Positions 1 to 8,339 of a DNA stretch of 64,000 nt are shown here, piece after piece. This DNA comes from RFPW01 sp040401595. Lineage in GTDB: Bacteria; Pseudomonadota; Gammaproteobacteria; Burkholderiales; Burkholderiaceae_E. The notes below the pieces were generated by a model that saw only the letters and a list, made by a program, of their open reading frames with translations, was not told the origin of the DNA and did no database searches. The stretch lies in the NCBI GenBank assembly GCA_040401595.1, contig JBBAOE010000004.1:62001-126000 (forward strand), given 5' to 3'. Position numbers and translations under genes: made by a program. The first letter of the stretch is position 1. Every line of letters begins with the position of its first letter.

Positions 1-963
1 ATCGCCCTGACCAATGCCCGAGGTTTCAACAATGATCAGGTCAAAGCCACAGGCCCGACAAGCGGCAATCGTGTCGGGCAAGGCGCGGGAAATTTCGCTA
101 CCCGCCTCGCGCGTTGCCATCGAACGCATGTAGACGCGCGGGCCCCGCTCGCGGGCACCCAGCCCATCCGCAGCCCAGGGATGGATCGCATTCATGCGGA
201 TACGGTCGCCCAACAAGGCCCCCCCGCTCTTGCGTCGGCTGGGGTCAATCGAGAGGACGGCAATGCGCAGGCTATCGCCCTGATCGAGGCGAAGCCGGCG
301 AATCAACTCATCGGTGAGCGAACTCTTGCCAGCTCCGCCGGTACCCGTGACCCCCAGAACCGGGGCCCCCGCCAGCGTCGCAGCCGCCCGCAGGGTGTGG
401 CGCCAGTCGGGCGAGATGCGATCGGCTTCGATCGCTGTGATCAGACAGGCCAAGGCCGACCAGTCCCCCGGTAACATGTCCACGCTGGCCGGTGCGCGCG
501 CCGTCAGATCCTGGTCGGCTCGGCGCACCATGTCGCCTACCATGCCCTGCAAGCCCAGCCGCTGTCCATCCTCGGGGCTGTAGATGCGGGTGACGCCATA
601 GGCGTGCAGCGCCTCGATTTCAGCTGGGATGATGACCCCGCCCCCGCCACCAAAGACCCGAATATGGCCCGCACCGCGGGCGCGCAGCAGGTCCACCATG
701 TAGCGGAAAAACTCCTCATGGCCGCCCTGGTACGAGCTCACCGCAATCCCGTGCACATCCTCCTGAATCGCAGCCGTGACGATCTCGTCGACCGAACGAT
801 TGTGGCCCAGATGCACGACCTCGACGCCCATCGACTGCAGGATGCGCCGCATGATGTTGATCGATGCATCATGACCATCAAACAATGCGGCCGCAGTCAC
901 GAACCGAACCCGGTGCTGCGCTGGATCGCCGGTCTGCGGTCGATCCTCAAACTGATCCGTCAT
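1..963 (-). CDS. icmF: Fused isobutyryl-CoA mutase/GTPase, N-terminal part (3' end outside window)
   Basis: IcmF-type proteins isomerise isobutyryl-CoA and butyryl-CoA with adenosylcobalamin, and carry their own G-protein chaperone between the B12-binding and substrate domains. The 321 codons present begin at ATG 963, preceded by a GGAGAC ribosome site. They show an N-terminal cobalamin domain (RFVTAAALFDGHDASIN, HLGHNRSVDE, SSYQGGHEEF, VFGGGGGVIIP) and then a MeaB-like GTPase with Walker A GTGGAGKSS near residue 245 and the SIDPSRR motif. B12 domain first and GTPase second is the IcmF order, which separates it from stand-alone methylmalonyl-CoA mutase. The large mutase domain lies beyond position 1, so substrate specificity cannot be read here. 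Confidence 0.9.
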   Translation of the reverse strand, partial: MTDQFEDRPQTGDPAQHRVRFVTAAALFDGHDASINIMRRILQSMGVEVVHLGHNRSVDEIVTAAIQEDVHGIAVSSYQGGHEEFFRYMVDLLRARGAGHIRVFGGGGGVIIPAEIEALHAYGVTRIYSPEDGQRLGLQGMVGDMVRRADQDLTARAPASVDMLPGDWSALACLITAIEADRISPDWRHTLRAAATLAGAPVLGVTGTGGAGKSSLTDELIRRLRLDQGDSLRIAVLSIDPSRRKSGGALLGDRIRMNAIHPWAADGLGARERGPRVYMRSMATREAGSEISRALPDTIAACRACGFDLIIVETSGIGQGD

Positions 964-1002
964 GGCAACGTCTCCTAACAGGGGGGAACTGCGCCCGGGG
1001 GT

Positions 1003-1467
1003 CTAAGCCCGGTCAGCCAGCAAGGCGGTTGCCAGCAAGGATAAAGTGGCGACGACCGTCAGGAGGCTGCGCAAGCGCAAAAACCAGCTGCCGACACCGT
1101 AATGGCGCCAGGCGCGTTGATCCACGGCCCAGGCCAGCGCAAGCCCGCCAGCGAGCCCAAACAGCGCCAGGCGATCGGGCATCCCGGCCGCGCCGCACGC
1201 GATCAGCGAAGGCACGACGCTCCACCCCAGAGCCGCCCGCGTCGTCTGGGCCGACAAGCGACCCGCCAAAGCAAACCCCCAGTGCAGACCACCCAGAAAC
1301 GCGAGGATGCTCGCGCCATAGAGGATCTGGGCCCGAATTACCCAGCCCACCCACGCGGGCGACACCCACCAGGCAGCGATCGCAAGTCCGACAAATGGCA
1401 ACAGCCCGCTTAGGCCCAGGCCAAAGGCAAGGCGCTGGTTTTCGGGGGTGAGATCAAACGCGTCCAT
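1003..1467 (-). CDS. DUF3429 family integral membrane protein
   Basis: The 154-residue product is very hydrophobic, with about five predicted membrane spans. These include a helix near residues 15-35 (GLSGLLPFVGLAIAAWW) and one around the motif GASILAFLGGLHWGFAL. The conserved FLGGxHWG stretch is typical of DUF3429 proteins, which occur widely in proteobacteria and have no assigned function. It lies 6 bp downstream of metW on the same strand and may be cotranscribed with metX-metW. Nothing suggests a transport or enzymatic role. The family call is from recognition of the motif, not a search. Confidence 0.75.
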   Translation of the reverse strand: MDAFDLTPENQRLAFGLGLSGLLPFVGLAIAAWWVSPAWVGWVIRAQILYGASILAFLGGLHWGFALAGRLSAQTTRAALGWSVVPSLIACGAAGMPDRLALFGLAGGLALAWAVDQRAWRHYGVGSWFLRLRSLLTVVATLSLLATALLADRA

Positions 1468-1473
1468 GCGCTC

Positions 1474-2166
1474 TCAGACCTCGATCGCCCGAACCCCGGC
1501 GGCCGCCGAATCCGACGCTGCAGCTGGGTCGGGGCGGAACCGGTAAATCGCGGTTGAAGCCCGCTTGGCGGGCATCAGCGTGACGCGCCGGCCGCGCTCA
1601 TCGAGAAAAGCGGCATCAACGATCGTCATGCCGAGCCTGCGCAGGAAATTTTCAAAATCCAGAATGGTCGCCAGATGCAGGTTCGGCGTGTTGTACCACT
1701 CAAAAGGCATGGCAGTGGACATCGGCATGCGCCCGAGGGCGAGCGACCAGACATGGCGCCAATGACCAAAATTCGGAAAGGAAATGATGGCCTCGTGGCC
1801 AATCCGACCCATCTCGCGCACGACCCGTTCCGTGTGCTGGGTCGCCATGATCGCCATCGACAGCACGACGAACTCGAACTGGCGGCGCCCAAACATGTCG
1901 AGTCCCTGCTCGATATTCTGCTGGATCACGTCCACCCCACGCGTCGTGCAGGCCAGCACCTGGGCATCATCGATCTCGACCCCGTAGCCACTGCAGCCGC
2001 GTTCGCGTGCCAGCCAGTCGAGCAGGGCCCCGTCACCACAGCCGAGATCCAGGACCCGCGTGCCTTGACCAATCCAGGCCGCGACCTGTTGCAAATCGGG
2101 GCGCAATGGACCACTCCCATACCCGAGCTGCCGGTTTTCCGACCCCGTGGCGACGTGAGCGCTCAT
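1474..2166 (-). CDS. metW: MetW, methionine biosynthesis partner of MetX
   Basis: MetW is a class I methyltransferase-fold protein found beside metX in many proteobacteria and thought to support homoserine acylation. The 230-residue product has the SAM-binding glycine motif VLDLGCGDGALL near residue 40, and the family signatures QQNIEQGL, SFPNFGHW and the block PFEWYNTPNLH. The C-terminal 25 residues are a variable tail rich in Ala and Asp. Its ATG overlaps the metX stop (ATGA at 2163-2166), so the two are almost certainly translationally coupled. MetX/MetW pairing is the usual layout in Burkholderiales and Pseudomonas. Confidence 0.93.
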   Translation of the reverse strand: MSAHVATGSENRQLGYGSGPLRPDLQQVAAWIGQGTRVLDLGCGDGALLDWLARERGCSGYGVEIDDAQVLACTTRGVDVIQQNIEQGLDMFGRRQFEFVVLSMAIMATQHTERVVREMGRIGHEAIISFPNFGHWRHVWSLALGRMPMSTAMPFEWYNTPNLHLATILDFENFLRRLGMTIVDAAFLDERGRRVTLMPAKRASTAIYRFRPDPAAASDSAAAGVRAIEV

Positions 2167-3425
2167 GGGCTGATCGCTCCCGCGGGCAAGGCGGCAACCG
2201 CGGCGGCGACCCGATCGAAGTAGGCCCTCACGAGGTCGTGATAGCGCGCATCATCGAGCAAAAACGCATCATGTCCATGCGGCGCATCGATCTCCCCGTA
2301 AGTCACCCGGCGGCGGTTGGCCAACAGCGCCTGCACGATCTCGCGCGAACGCGCTGACGTGAATCGCCAATCGGAGGTAAAGGAAATCACGAGAAAGTCC
2401 GCGGTCGCCGAGGCGAGCGCCGCGCTCAGATCCCCGCCAAAGGCGGCGGCCGGATCAAAGTAATCGAGCACGCGCGTGATCAGCAAATAGGTGTTGGCAT
2501 CAAAATATTGACTGAACTTGTCGCTCTGATAGCGGAGGTAGCGTTCGATCTGAAATTCAATATCGAAAGTGTAATCGTACTGAAGTCGCTGATTGATCAG
2601 TTCGCGCCCAAATTTCTGCGCCATCACATCGCCGGCCTGATACGTGATGTGGCCGATCATGCGAGCGACCATCAGCCCGCGCTTGGGCGTGACCCCGTAG
2701 TCGTAGAAACGGCCATCATGAAACTCCGGATCGGTCAGGATGGCGCGCCGGGCGACTTCATTGAACGCGATGTTCTGTGCCGAGAGTTGCGGCGTCGATG
2801 CGATCACAACGCAGTGCGCGACCCGCTGCGCATAGAGCGTGCTCCAGGCAAGGGCCTGCATGCCCCCGAGCGATCCACCCATGACCGCCGCAAAACGCTC
2901 GATCCCAAGCGCATCGGCCAGGCGGGCCTGCGAGTGCACCCAATCCTCGACCGTGAGGACGGGAAAGTCCGGGCCGTAACGTCGACCGGTGGCTGGATGG
3001 CGCGTCATCGGTCCGGTTGAACCAAAGCAACTGCCCAGGTTATTGACGCCAATCACGAAGAATCGATTGGTATCGACCGGCTTCCCAGGCCCGACCATAT
3101 TGTCCCACCAGCCCCGGTGATCGGGCTCGTGCGCATACACACCCGCCACATGGTGGGAGGCGTTCAGTGCGTGACAGATGAGCACGGCATTCGAGCGCTG
3201 CGCATTGAGCTCGCCATAGGTCTCATAGACCAGTTCGTAGCCACTCAGACTGGACCCGCTCGCGAGCACCAGCGGCTGCTCGAACACCACCCGGCGCGGG
3301 CGCGCCAGCAGCTCGGTCGGTGGACGATCCGCTGCCGAATCGGTCGGCCGTTCGGGCTCGATAAGCGCCGTCAGGCGTGGCACTGTCGCGGTCAATCGGG
3401 CGCCCTCAGTCAAATCGCAGCGCAT
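2163..3425 (-). CDS. metX: Homoserine O-acyltransferase (MetX family, probably O-succinyltransferase)
   Basis: This alpha/beta-hydrolase-fold enzyme acylates homoserine, the first committed step of methionine synthesis. The nucleophile elbow GGSLGGM lies near residue 185, the catalytic Asp is in FTSDWRF, and the His is in the C-terminal PHGHDAFLL. NNLGSCFGSTGP resembles the GSTGP form seen in succinyl-transferring MetX proteins rather than the GTTGP form of acetyltransferases, so succinyl-CoA is the likelier donor (inference). At 420 residues it has an N-terminal extension of about 40 residues compared with most MetX. The chosen ATG overlaps the 3' end of ptsI by 20 bp. Downstream it is coupled to metW. 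Confidence 0.93.
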   Translation of the reverse strand: MRCDLTEGARLTATVPRLTALIEPERPTDSAADRPPTELLARPRRVVFEQPLVLASGSSLSGYELVYETYGELNAQRSNAVLICHALNASHHVAGVYAHEPDHRGWWDNMVGPGKPVDTNRFFVIGVNNLGSCFGSTGPMTRHPATGRRYGPDFPVLTVEDWVHSQARLADALGIERFAAVMGGSLGGMQALAWSTLYAQRVAHCVVIASTPQLSAQNIAFNEVARRAILTDPEFHDGRFYDYGVTPKRGLMVARMIGHITYQAGDVMAQKFGRELINQRLQYDYTFDIEFQIERYLRYQSDKFSQYFDANTYLLITRVLDYFDPAAAFGGDLSAALASATADFLVISFTSDWRFTSARSREIVQALLANRRRVTYGEIDAPHGHDAFLLDDARYHDLVRAYFDRVAAAVAALPAGAISP

Positions 3426-5112
3426 GTCGCGCAGCCTGTCGCGCTTCGGCCAGCGTCAAGCCCAGCAGGCGCTGCTTGACCCGCAGCAGTGCGGCGGGAT
3501 TCATCGAAAACTCGCGCAAGCCGAGACCGATCAGAACCGCCGTCAGCGCAGGATCGCCGGCCATTTCACCGCACACGGCCACCGGTCGAGCGGCCCGTCG
3601 CGCGGCCGCGATCGTGCGCGCAATCAAGCGCAGCACGGCCGGATGACTCGGGTCGTAGAGGGCGGCCACGCTGTCATCTGCGCGGTCGATCGCGAGCGTG
3701 TATTGGGTCAAGTCGTTCGTTCCGATCGAGAGAAAATCCAGTCCACGGGCAAAGACGTCGGCCACAATGGCCGCTGCCGGTACCTCGATCATGCCACCCA
3801 CCAACATGGCCGGATCAAAGGGCTCGCCTCGCAGACGCAGCGTCGCGCGGGCATCGTCCAGCAGCGCACGCGTGGCCGCCATTTCACCGGGGTGGGTCAG
3901 CATGGGGATCAGGAGCCGCACCGGCCCATGCGCCGAGGCCCGCAGAATCGCCCGCAACTGGGTCATAAACAGTTCGGGCTCACCCAGGCAAAATCGGATC
4001 GCGCGCCGGCCCAGGGCCGGATTTTCAGCCGGGTGCATGCCCGTCAAGTGGATCGATTCAAGCCCCGTGCGCGGCAAGGCTTTATCCGCGCCCACATCGA
4101 TCGTTCGGATCGTCACCGGTCGCCCGGCCATCGCGCGCACAACCTCCCGATAGGCCTCATATTGCTCATCCTCGTCGGGCAACTGCGTCCGGTTGAGAAA
4201 GAGAAACTCGGAGCGCAACAGACCAATGCCTTCGGCGCCCTCAGCCAGGGCGTCCGCCGCCTCGGAAGGCAGTTCGATATTGGCCTGCAGCACAATCGGT
4301 ACGCCGTCGCCCGTCGCCCCCGGCAAGGGCAGCAGCGATCGCAGGCGGACCCGATCCTGCAAGTGCTCGGTCCGGCGCTGCTCGATCTGCTCAAGCAGAG
4401 CGGCATCGGGATTCACCACCAGCACGCCGGCATCCCCGTCCACCACGACCAGATCATCATCGCGAACCAGACTGGCGGCATCGAGCAGTCCCACCACGGT
4501 TGGTTTTGCCAACCCTCGGGCCACAATCGCCGCGTGCGAAGCGGTCCCCCGGATATCGAGCGCGAACGCACAGGCGTTGCGCCAAAGCAGGAGATCCGCC
4601 GGTGCCGGTTCCGCCGCAATCACCACGAGCGATTCCAGGGCTTCGCCCGCGAGCGGCTGATGCGCACCGCTCCCGAGCAAGGCCCGCAAGACCCGATCGA
4701 CGATCTGGCGCACATCGACCACCCGCTCGCGCAGATAGGGGTCCTCGAAGGCATGAAACTGCTCGACGAGCTCTTCAGCCTGGGCGGCATACGCCCACTC
4801 GGCATTACAGGCCTGCTTGCCGATGCGGGCACGCGCACCTTCGATCAAGGTCGAATCGACCAGCATCTGGGCATGCACGTCCAGCATGGCGGCGGCTTCG
4901 ACAGGCGCGTCTGGCGGCAAATCCTCGGCAATGGTCCGCAATTCGGCCTGAACCCGGGCAATTGCGTCGTCGAGTCGCTGCAGCTCCGCCGCTACCTCAG
5001 CCGGCGCAATCCTGCGCCGGGGCGCGTCACGCACCCCGGTCGACAGAACCCGGGCACGTCCGATCGCCACGCCACCCGCGAGCGTCTTGCCGTGCAGAAC
5101 GAACATCGCCAT
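3406..5112 (-). CDS. ptsI: Phosphoenolpyruvate-protein phosphotransferase (PTS enzyme I)
   Basis: Enzyme I takes phosphate from PEP onto a histidine and passes it to HPr. The 568-residue product has the family's usual length. The phospho-histidine motif GTASHAAIVARG lies near residue 190, the PEP-binding stretch GIGLLRSEFLF in the central region, and the C-terminal barrel carries the SIGTNDLTQY and CGEMAGD motifs with the active-site cysteine. It lies 95 bp downstream of ptsH in an IIA-HPr-EI string with no membrane permease, so a regulatory rather than sugar-uptake PTS is likely (inference from context). Confidence 0.95.
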   Translation of the reverse strand: MAMFVLHGKTLAGGVAIGRARVLSTGVRDAPRRRIAPAEVAAELQRLDDAIARVQAELRTIAEDLPPDAPVEAAAMLDVHAQMLVDSTLIEGARARIGKQACNAEWAYAAQAEELVEQFHAFEDPYLRERVVDVRQIVDRVLRALLGSGAHQPLAGEALESLVVIAAEPAPADLLLWRNACAFALDIRGTASHAAIVARGLAKPTVVGLLDAASLVRDDDLVVVDGDAGVLVVNPDAALLEQIEQRRTEHLQDRVRLRSLLPLPGATGDGVPIVLQANIELPSEAADALAEGAEGIGLLRSEFLFLNRTQLPDEDEQYEAYREVVRAMAGRPVTIRTIDVGADKALPRTGLESIHLTGMHPAENPALGRRAIRFCLGEPELFMTQLRAILRASAHGPVRLLIPMLTHPGEMAATRALLDDARATLRLRGEPFDPAMLVGGMIEVPAAAIVADVFARGLDFLSIGTNDLTQYTLAIDRADDSVAALYDPSHPAVLRLIARTIAAARRAARPVAVCGEMAGDPALTAVLIGLGLREFSMNPAALLRVKQRLLGLTLAEARQAARHALRFD

Positions 5113-5207
5113 CGTCAGTGCCTACGCTCGATCATGGGGTTGGTGGGGTCGGGTTGGTCACTCAGGGTTCGCCGCATGCAGTCCTGCCGGGCAAGAGCCT
5201 GCACGCC

Positions 5208-5480
5208 TCAACCGGGCACTTCATTAAAACCGGCCGCGAACAAATCCACCAGAGCGGACAGGGCCTGGGCCTCGTCCGGGCCGTCGGTTTCGATGCCGAT
5301 GGCGGAACCCTGGGCAGCGGCGAGCATCATCACGCCCATGATGCTCTTAGCGTTGACCCGGCGACTATTTCGGCTTAACCAGACCTCGGCACGAAATCGC
5401 GACGCGACCTGGGTGACCTGGGCCGACGGACGCGCATGGAGCCCGAGCGGATTGATGACGACGACTTCGCGGTACTGCAT
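5208..5480 (-). CDS. ptsH: Phosphocarrier protein HPr
   Basis: HPr shuttles phosphate from enzyme I to IIA proteins. Starting at ATG 5480 gives 90 residues beginning MQYREVVVINPLGLHARPS, the normal HPr length. The phosphorylatable His is in LGLHARPS, and the regulatory serine region is NAKSIMGVMMLAA, which fits control by HPr kinase. An upstream in-frame extension to 5528 is unlikely because it overlaps the IIA gene. The gene follows the IIA gene by 13 bp and precedes ptsI. Confidence 0.95.
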   Translation of the reverse strand: MQYREVVVINPLGLHARPSAQVTQVASRFRAEVWLSRNSRRVNAKSIMGVMMLAAAQGSAIGIETDGPDEAQALSALVDLFAAGFNEVPG

Positions 5481-5493
5481 GGGGGCTACTCGG

Positions 5494-5892
5494 TCAGGGC
5501 AAGGGCAGGACCTGGATGACGGCCTCACGACCGCCCATCAGCAGCCGCCCGACCAAGTCCGGCAGCGGTTGCGGACGGCGCCGGTCGGTCAAGCCTTTGA
5601 CCAGCATCGGCAGGTTCACGCCCGCCAAGACAGCGACTCGATCAGTTTCGGCTAGACGCGAGGCGACACGCGACGGCGTCGCGCCCCAGAGATCAGTCAG
5701 CACCAGGACACCGCTGCCGTCATTGATCCGTTTGAGCAGTTCACGGGCCGCGTTGACCGCCACGTCGGGATCCTCATCGGGGATCACATCGAGCGCGGCG
5801 AGCTGGGACGGTAACCGCCCGAAAATATGGCGCGTGCAATGCAGCAAAGCGGTCCCTAAGGGTTCATGACTGATGACCAGAATGCCGATCAT
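5494..5892 (-). CDS. PTS IIA component, mannose (EIIA-Man) family
   Basis: The 132-residue protein starts at ATG 5892, which overlaps the gshB stop as ATGA. It shows the EIIA-Man fold signature: MIGILVISHEPLG with the phospho-accepting His at residue 9, and LVLTDLWGATPSRVA and GVNLPMLVKGL further on. No IIB, IIC or IID gene is nearby, so it is an orphan IIA that probably acts as a phosphorylation-state sensor, as in other betaproteobacteria (family knowledge plus inference). A longer in-frame reading to 6207 only covers the antisense-like Arg/Gly-rich shadow inside gshB. Confidence 0.9.
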   Translation of the reverse strand: MIGILVISHEPLGTALLHCTRHIFGRLPSQLAALDVIPDEDPDVAVNAARELLKRINDGSGVLVLTDLWGATPSRVASRLAETDRVAVLAGVNLPMLVKGLTDRRRPQPLPDLVGRLLMGGREAVIQVLPLP

Positions 5893-6965
5893 GGCACGCC
5901 TGCTACCCCTGCCGCGCGATCCGGTCCCTGGACGGCACGCTCGAGTGCGATCATGAACGCAAGCCCGACGTCGAAACCGGTTTGCGTCGTGATCTCCCGA
6001 AAACAGGTTGGACTCGTGACATTGACCTCGGTCAGAGAATCGCCGATGACATCGAGTCCGACCAGCAGGAGCCCGCGCGCGGCGAGAATCGGCGCCAGCG
6101 CCTGCCCAATCCGACGGTCCTGCGCACTCAGGGGTCGCGCCACACCGGTTCCCCCCGCCGCCAGATTGCCCCGAGCTTCTCCGGCCGCCGGGATGCGGGC
6201 CAGGCAAAACGGAACGACTTCACCACCGATCAAAAGCACCCGTTTATCGCCTTCGGCAATCTGCGGCAGGAAGCGCTGCGCCATGACGGTGCGAGCGCCA
6301 AAGCGATGCATGGTCTCGAGAATGACCGATAAATTGGGGTCGTCGGCCCGTGCCCGGAAAATCGAGGCGCCGCCCATCCCATCGAGCAATTTGAGCACAG
6401 CCTCGCCGTGCTCCACGACAAAAGCGCGTAGCCGCGCCGGATCCCGCGACACCAGCGTGGGCGCTGTGAACTGCGCAAACTCCAGAATCGCAAGCTTCTC
6501 GTTATGGTCCCGCAGCGCCCGCGGGTCGTTAAACACCCGCGCGCCCTCGGACTGCGCCCGCTCCAAGAGCTGGGTTGCATACAGGTACTCGAGGTCAAAC
6601 GGCGGGTCCTTGCGCATCACGATCGCATCAAACCCCGCCAGCGCCATCAACGCCGCGGGGCCGCGTTCAAACCAGGCAACCGCGGGGCTAGTCCCCCCCG
6701 TCCAGCCGTCGTAGCTCGAAGCGTCATCGGCGGCGGCCACGGTCGCCGGGTCGTTGCGTAACTCGACGCGTGTCGCGTGGGCGGCCACACTGGCCAGGCC
6801 GCGCGGTCCGTCCAACGCGCCCGGGCGCGGCAATGCGACCAGATCCGCGGTGTCACAGGCGTAGATCGTGTGGCCACGCTGGTGGGCCGCCACCATCATG
6901 GCGTAGGTCGAGTCCTTGTAGGTCCGAAACGACTCCAGCGGGTCAGCAACAAAAAGCAATCGCAT
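5889..6965 (-). CDS. gshB: Glutathione synthetase
   Basis: GshB joins gamma-glutamylcysteine and glycine using ATP. The 358-residue product has the family's N-terminal LLFVADPLESF, the MRKDPPFDLEYLYAT signature, the ATP-grasp motif LLDGMGGASIFR, and the C-terminal GLDVIGDSLTEVNVTSPTC. It is longer than the roughly 315 residues of E. coli GshB, mainly because of an insert around residues 78-97 (DDASSYDGWTGGTSPAV region) and a C-terminal tail. It follows gshA by 48 bp and overlaps the IIA gene by 4 bp, so glutathione synthesis and the PTS genes probably share a transcript. Confidence 0.95.
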   Translation of the reverse strand: MRLLFVADPLESFRTYKDSTYAMMVAAHQRGHTIYACDTADLVALPRPGALDGPRGLASVAAHATRVELRNDPATVAAADDASSYDGWTGGTSPAVAWFERGPAALMALAGFDAIVMRKDPPFDLEYLYATQLLERAQSEGARVFNDPRALRDHNEKLAILEFAQFTAPTLVSRDPARLRAFVVEHGEAVLKLLDGMGGASIFRARADDPNLSVILETMHRFGARTVMAQRFLPQIAEGDKRVLLIGGEVVPFCLARIPAAGEARGNLAAGGTGVARPLSAQDRRIGQALAPILAARGLLLVGLDVIGDSLTEVNVTSPTCFREITTQTGFDVGLAFMIALERAVQGPDRAAGVAGVP

Positions 6966-7013
6966 GCGGGATCCAGTGGGGGGCCAGTCGGCCGCGTTCG
7001 TGGTGACAAAAAC

Positions 7014-8303
7014 TCAGCTTGCGCGGGCCGCCGGCGCTGTTTGATCCAGCTCAACCGAAGCGGCCAACAGCGCCAGGCGCGCGATCACCCCATAAGCATA
7101 AAACCGATTGGGTGGATCCTCGAGCGCCGCCCGGTGATCGGGGCTGTTACAGGGCCCGGCAAACGGCAATGGCACAAACCGCATGCCAGGCGCATTGAGG
7201 TTTTCATCGCGCCCACGCTCGGCATTGACCCGATAGAACCCGCCCACCACGTAACGGTCAATCATGTACACCACGGGCTCGGCCGTGCCTGCGTCAATCG
7301 CCTCCACCGTGGGAACGCCCTCCTGGAGGATCACTTCCTGAACCGAGCGGCCCTCCTTGCCAACCGCCATCTTGTTGCGGGTGCGTCGATTCAGATTGAG
7401 CATGTCCGAGGGATCGCGCACGCTCATGACGCCCATCCCATAGGTGCCAGCGTCCGCTTTGACGATCACAAAGGGCTGCTCCTGAATCCCGTATTCGCGA
7501 TATTTCGCCCGCACCTTGGCCAGCAGCCAGGCCACATTGTCCTGCAGACAACCCTCGCCTTCGCGCGCCTGAAAGTCGACCTGGCCACAGGTCGCAAAAT
7601 ACGGATCAATGAGCCAGGCGTCGATCCCCAGCATCTGGGCGAATTCTTGTGCGACCTCCGAATAGGCCTTGAAGTGATGGGACTTGCGACGGACCGCCCA
7701 ACCGGCGTGCAAGGGCGGTAGCAGGACCTGATCGTTGAGCCCCTGCAAGATCGCTGGCAGCCCCGCTGAAAGGTCGTTGTTGACCAGGATCAGACCGGGA
7801 TCAAAGCCCTCCAGGCCGATGCGCTCACCGGCGCGACGCAAGGGTTCGACGAGGAGCTGCTGCCCGCCTGCCGCATCGAGCAGGACAGGCGCCGTGACCT
7901 CAGGATTCAGCGACCCATAGCGCACGGTCACACCCGCCTGCCGCAGAATGGTTCCCAATCGCAGAACGTTCGCCAAGTAGAACTGATTGCGCGTGTGATT
8001 CTCGGGGATCAGCAATAACTCGGACGCTGCCGGACAGGCCCGCTCGATCCCGGCCATCGCGGCCTGTACCGCCAGCGGCAAGACCTCGTCCGATAGATTA
8101 TTGAAGCCCCCCGGATAGAGGTTGGTATCGACCGGGGCGAGCTTGAAACCGGCATTGCGCAGGTCCACCGAGCCGTAAAACGGCGGCACATGATCCTGCC
8201 ACTGCAAGCGAAACCAACGCTCGATGTTGGCGCTCGCATCGAGCAGGCGGCGCTCGAGATCCTGTAATGGCCCTTCGAGCGCGGTGATGAGATGAGGAAC
8301 CAT
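7014..8303 (-). CDS. gshA: Glutamate-cysteine ligase, Acidithiobacillus-type family
   Basis: This enzyme makes gamma-glutamylcysteine, the first step of glutathione synthesis. It belongs to the proteobacterial GshA family first described from Acidithiobacillus ferrooxidans, not the E. coli type. Recognisable stretches are APVDTNLYPGGFNNL near residue 60, LLLIPENHTRNQFYL, FVIVKADAGTYGMGVM and YMIDRYVVGGFYRVN. Two ATGs lie close together (8309 and 8303). GGAGG ends only 2 nt before the first but 8 nt before the second, so 8303 is preferred (429 residues). It lies upstream of gshB on the same strand. Confidence 0.92.
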   Translation of the reverse strand: MVPHLITALEGPLQDLERRLLDASANIERWFRLQWQDHVPPFYGSVDLRNAGFKLAPVDTNLYPGGFNNLSDEVLPLAVQAAMAGIERACPAASELLLIPENHTRNQFYLANVLRLGTILRQAGVTVRYGSLNPEVTAPVLLDAAGGQQLLVEPLRRAGERIGLEGFDPGLILVNNDLSAGLPAILQGLNDQVLLPPLHAGWAVRRKSHHFKAYSEVAQEFAQMLGIDAWLIDPYFATCGQVDFQAREGEGCLQDNVAWLLAKVRAKYREYGIQEQPFVIVKADAGTYGMGVMSVRDPSDMLNLNRRTRNKMAVGKEGRSVQEVILQEGVPTVEAIDAGTAEPVVYMIDRYVVGGFYRVNAERGRDENLNAPGMRFVPLPFAGPCNSPDHRAALEDPPNRFYAYGVIARLALLAASVELDQTAPAARAS

Positions 8304-8339
8304 AGACATTGCCTCCAGCAGGGAACCGACCCGAGGCGG

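Noticed and set aside
3424..5655. 743-codon plus-strand frame opposite ptsI/ptsH
   Set aside because: Its Arg/His/Gln-rich translation is antisense to ptsI, with no recognisable domain. It is a shadow of GC-skewed codons.
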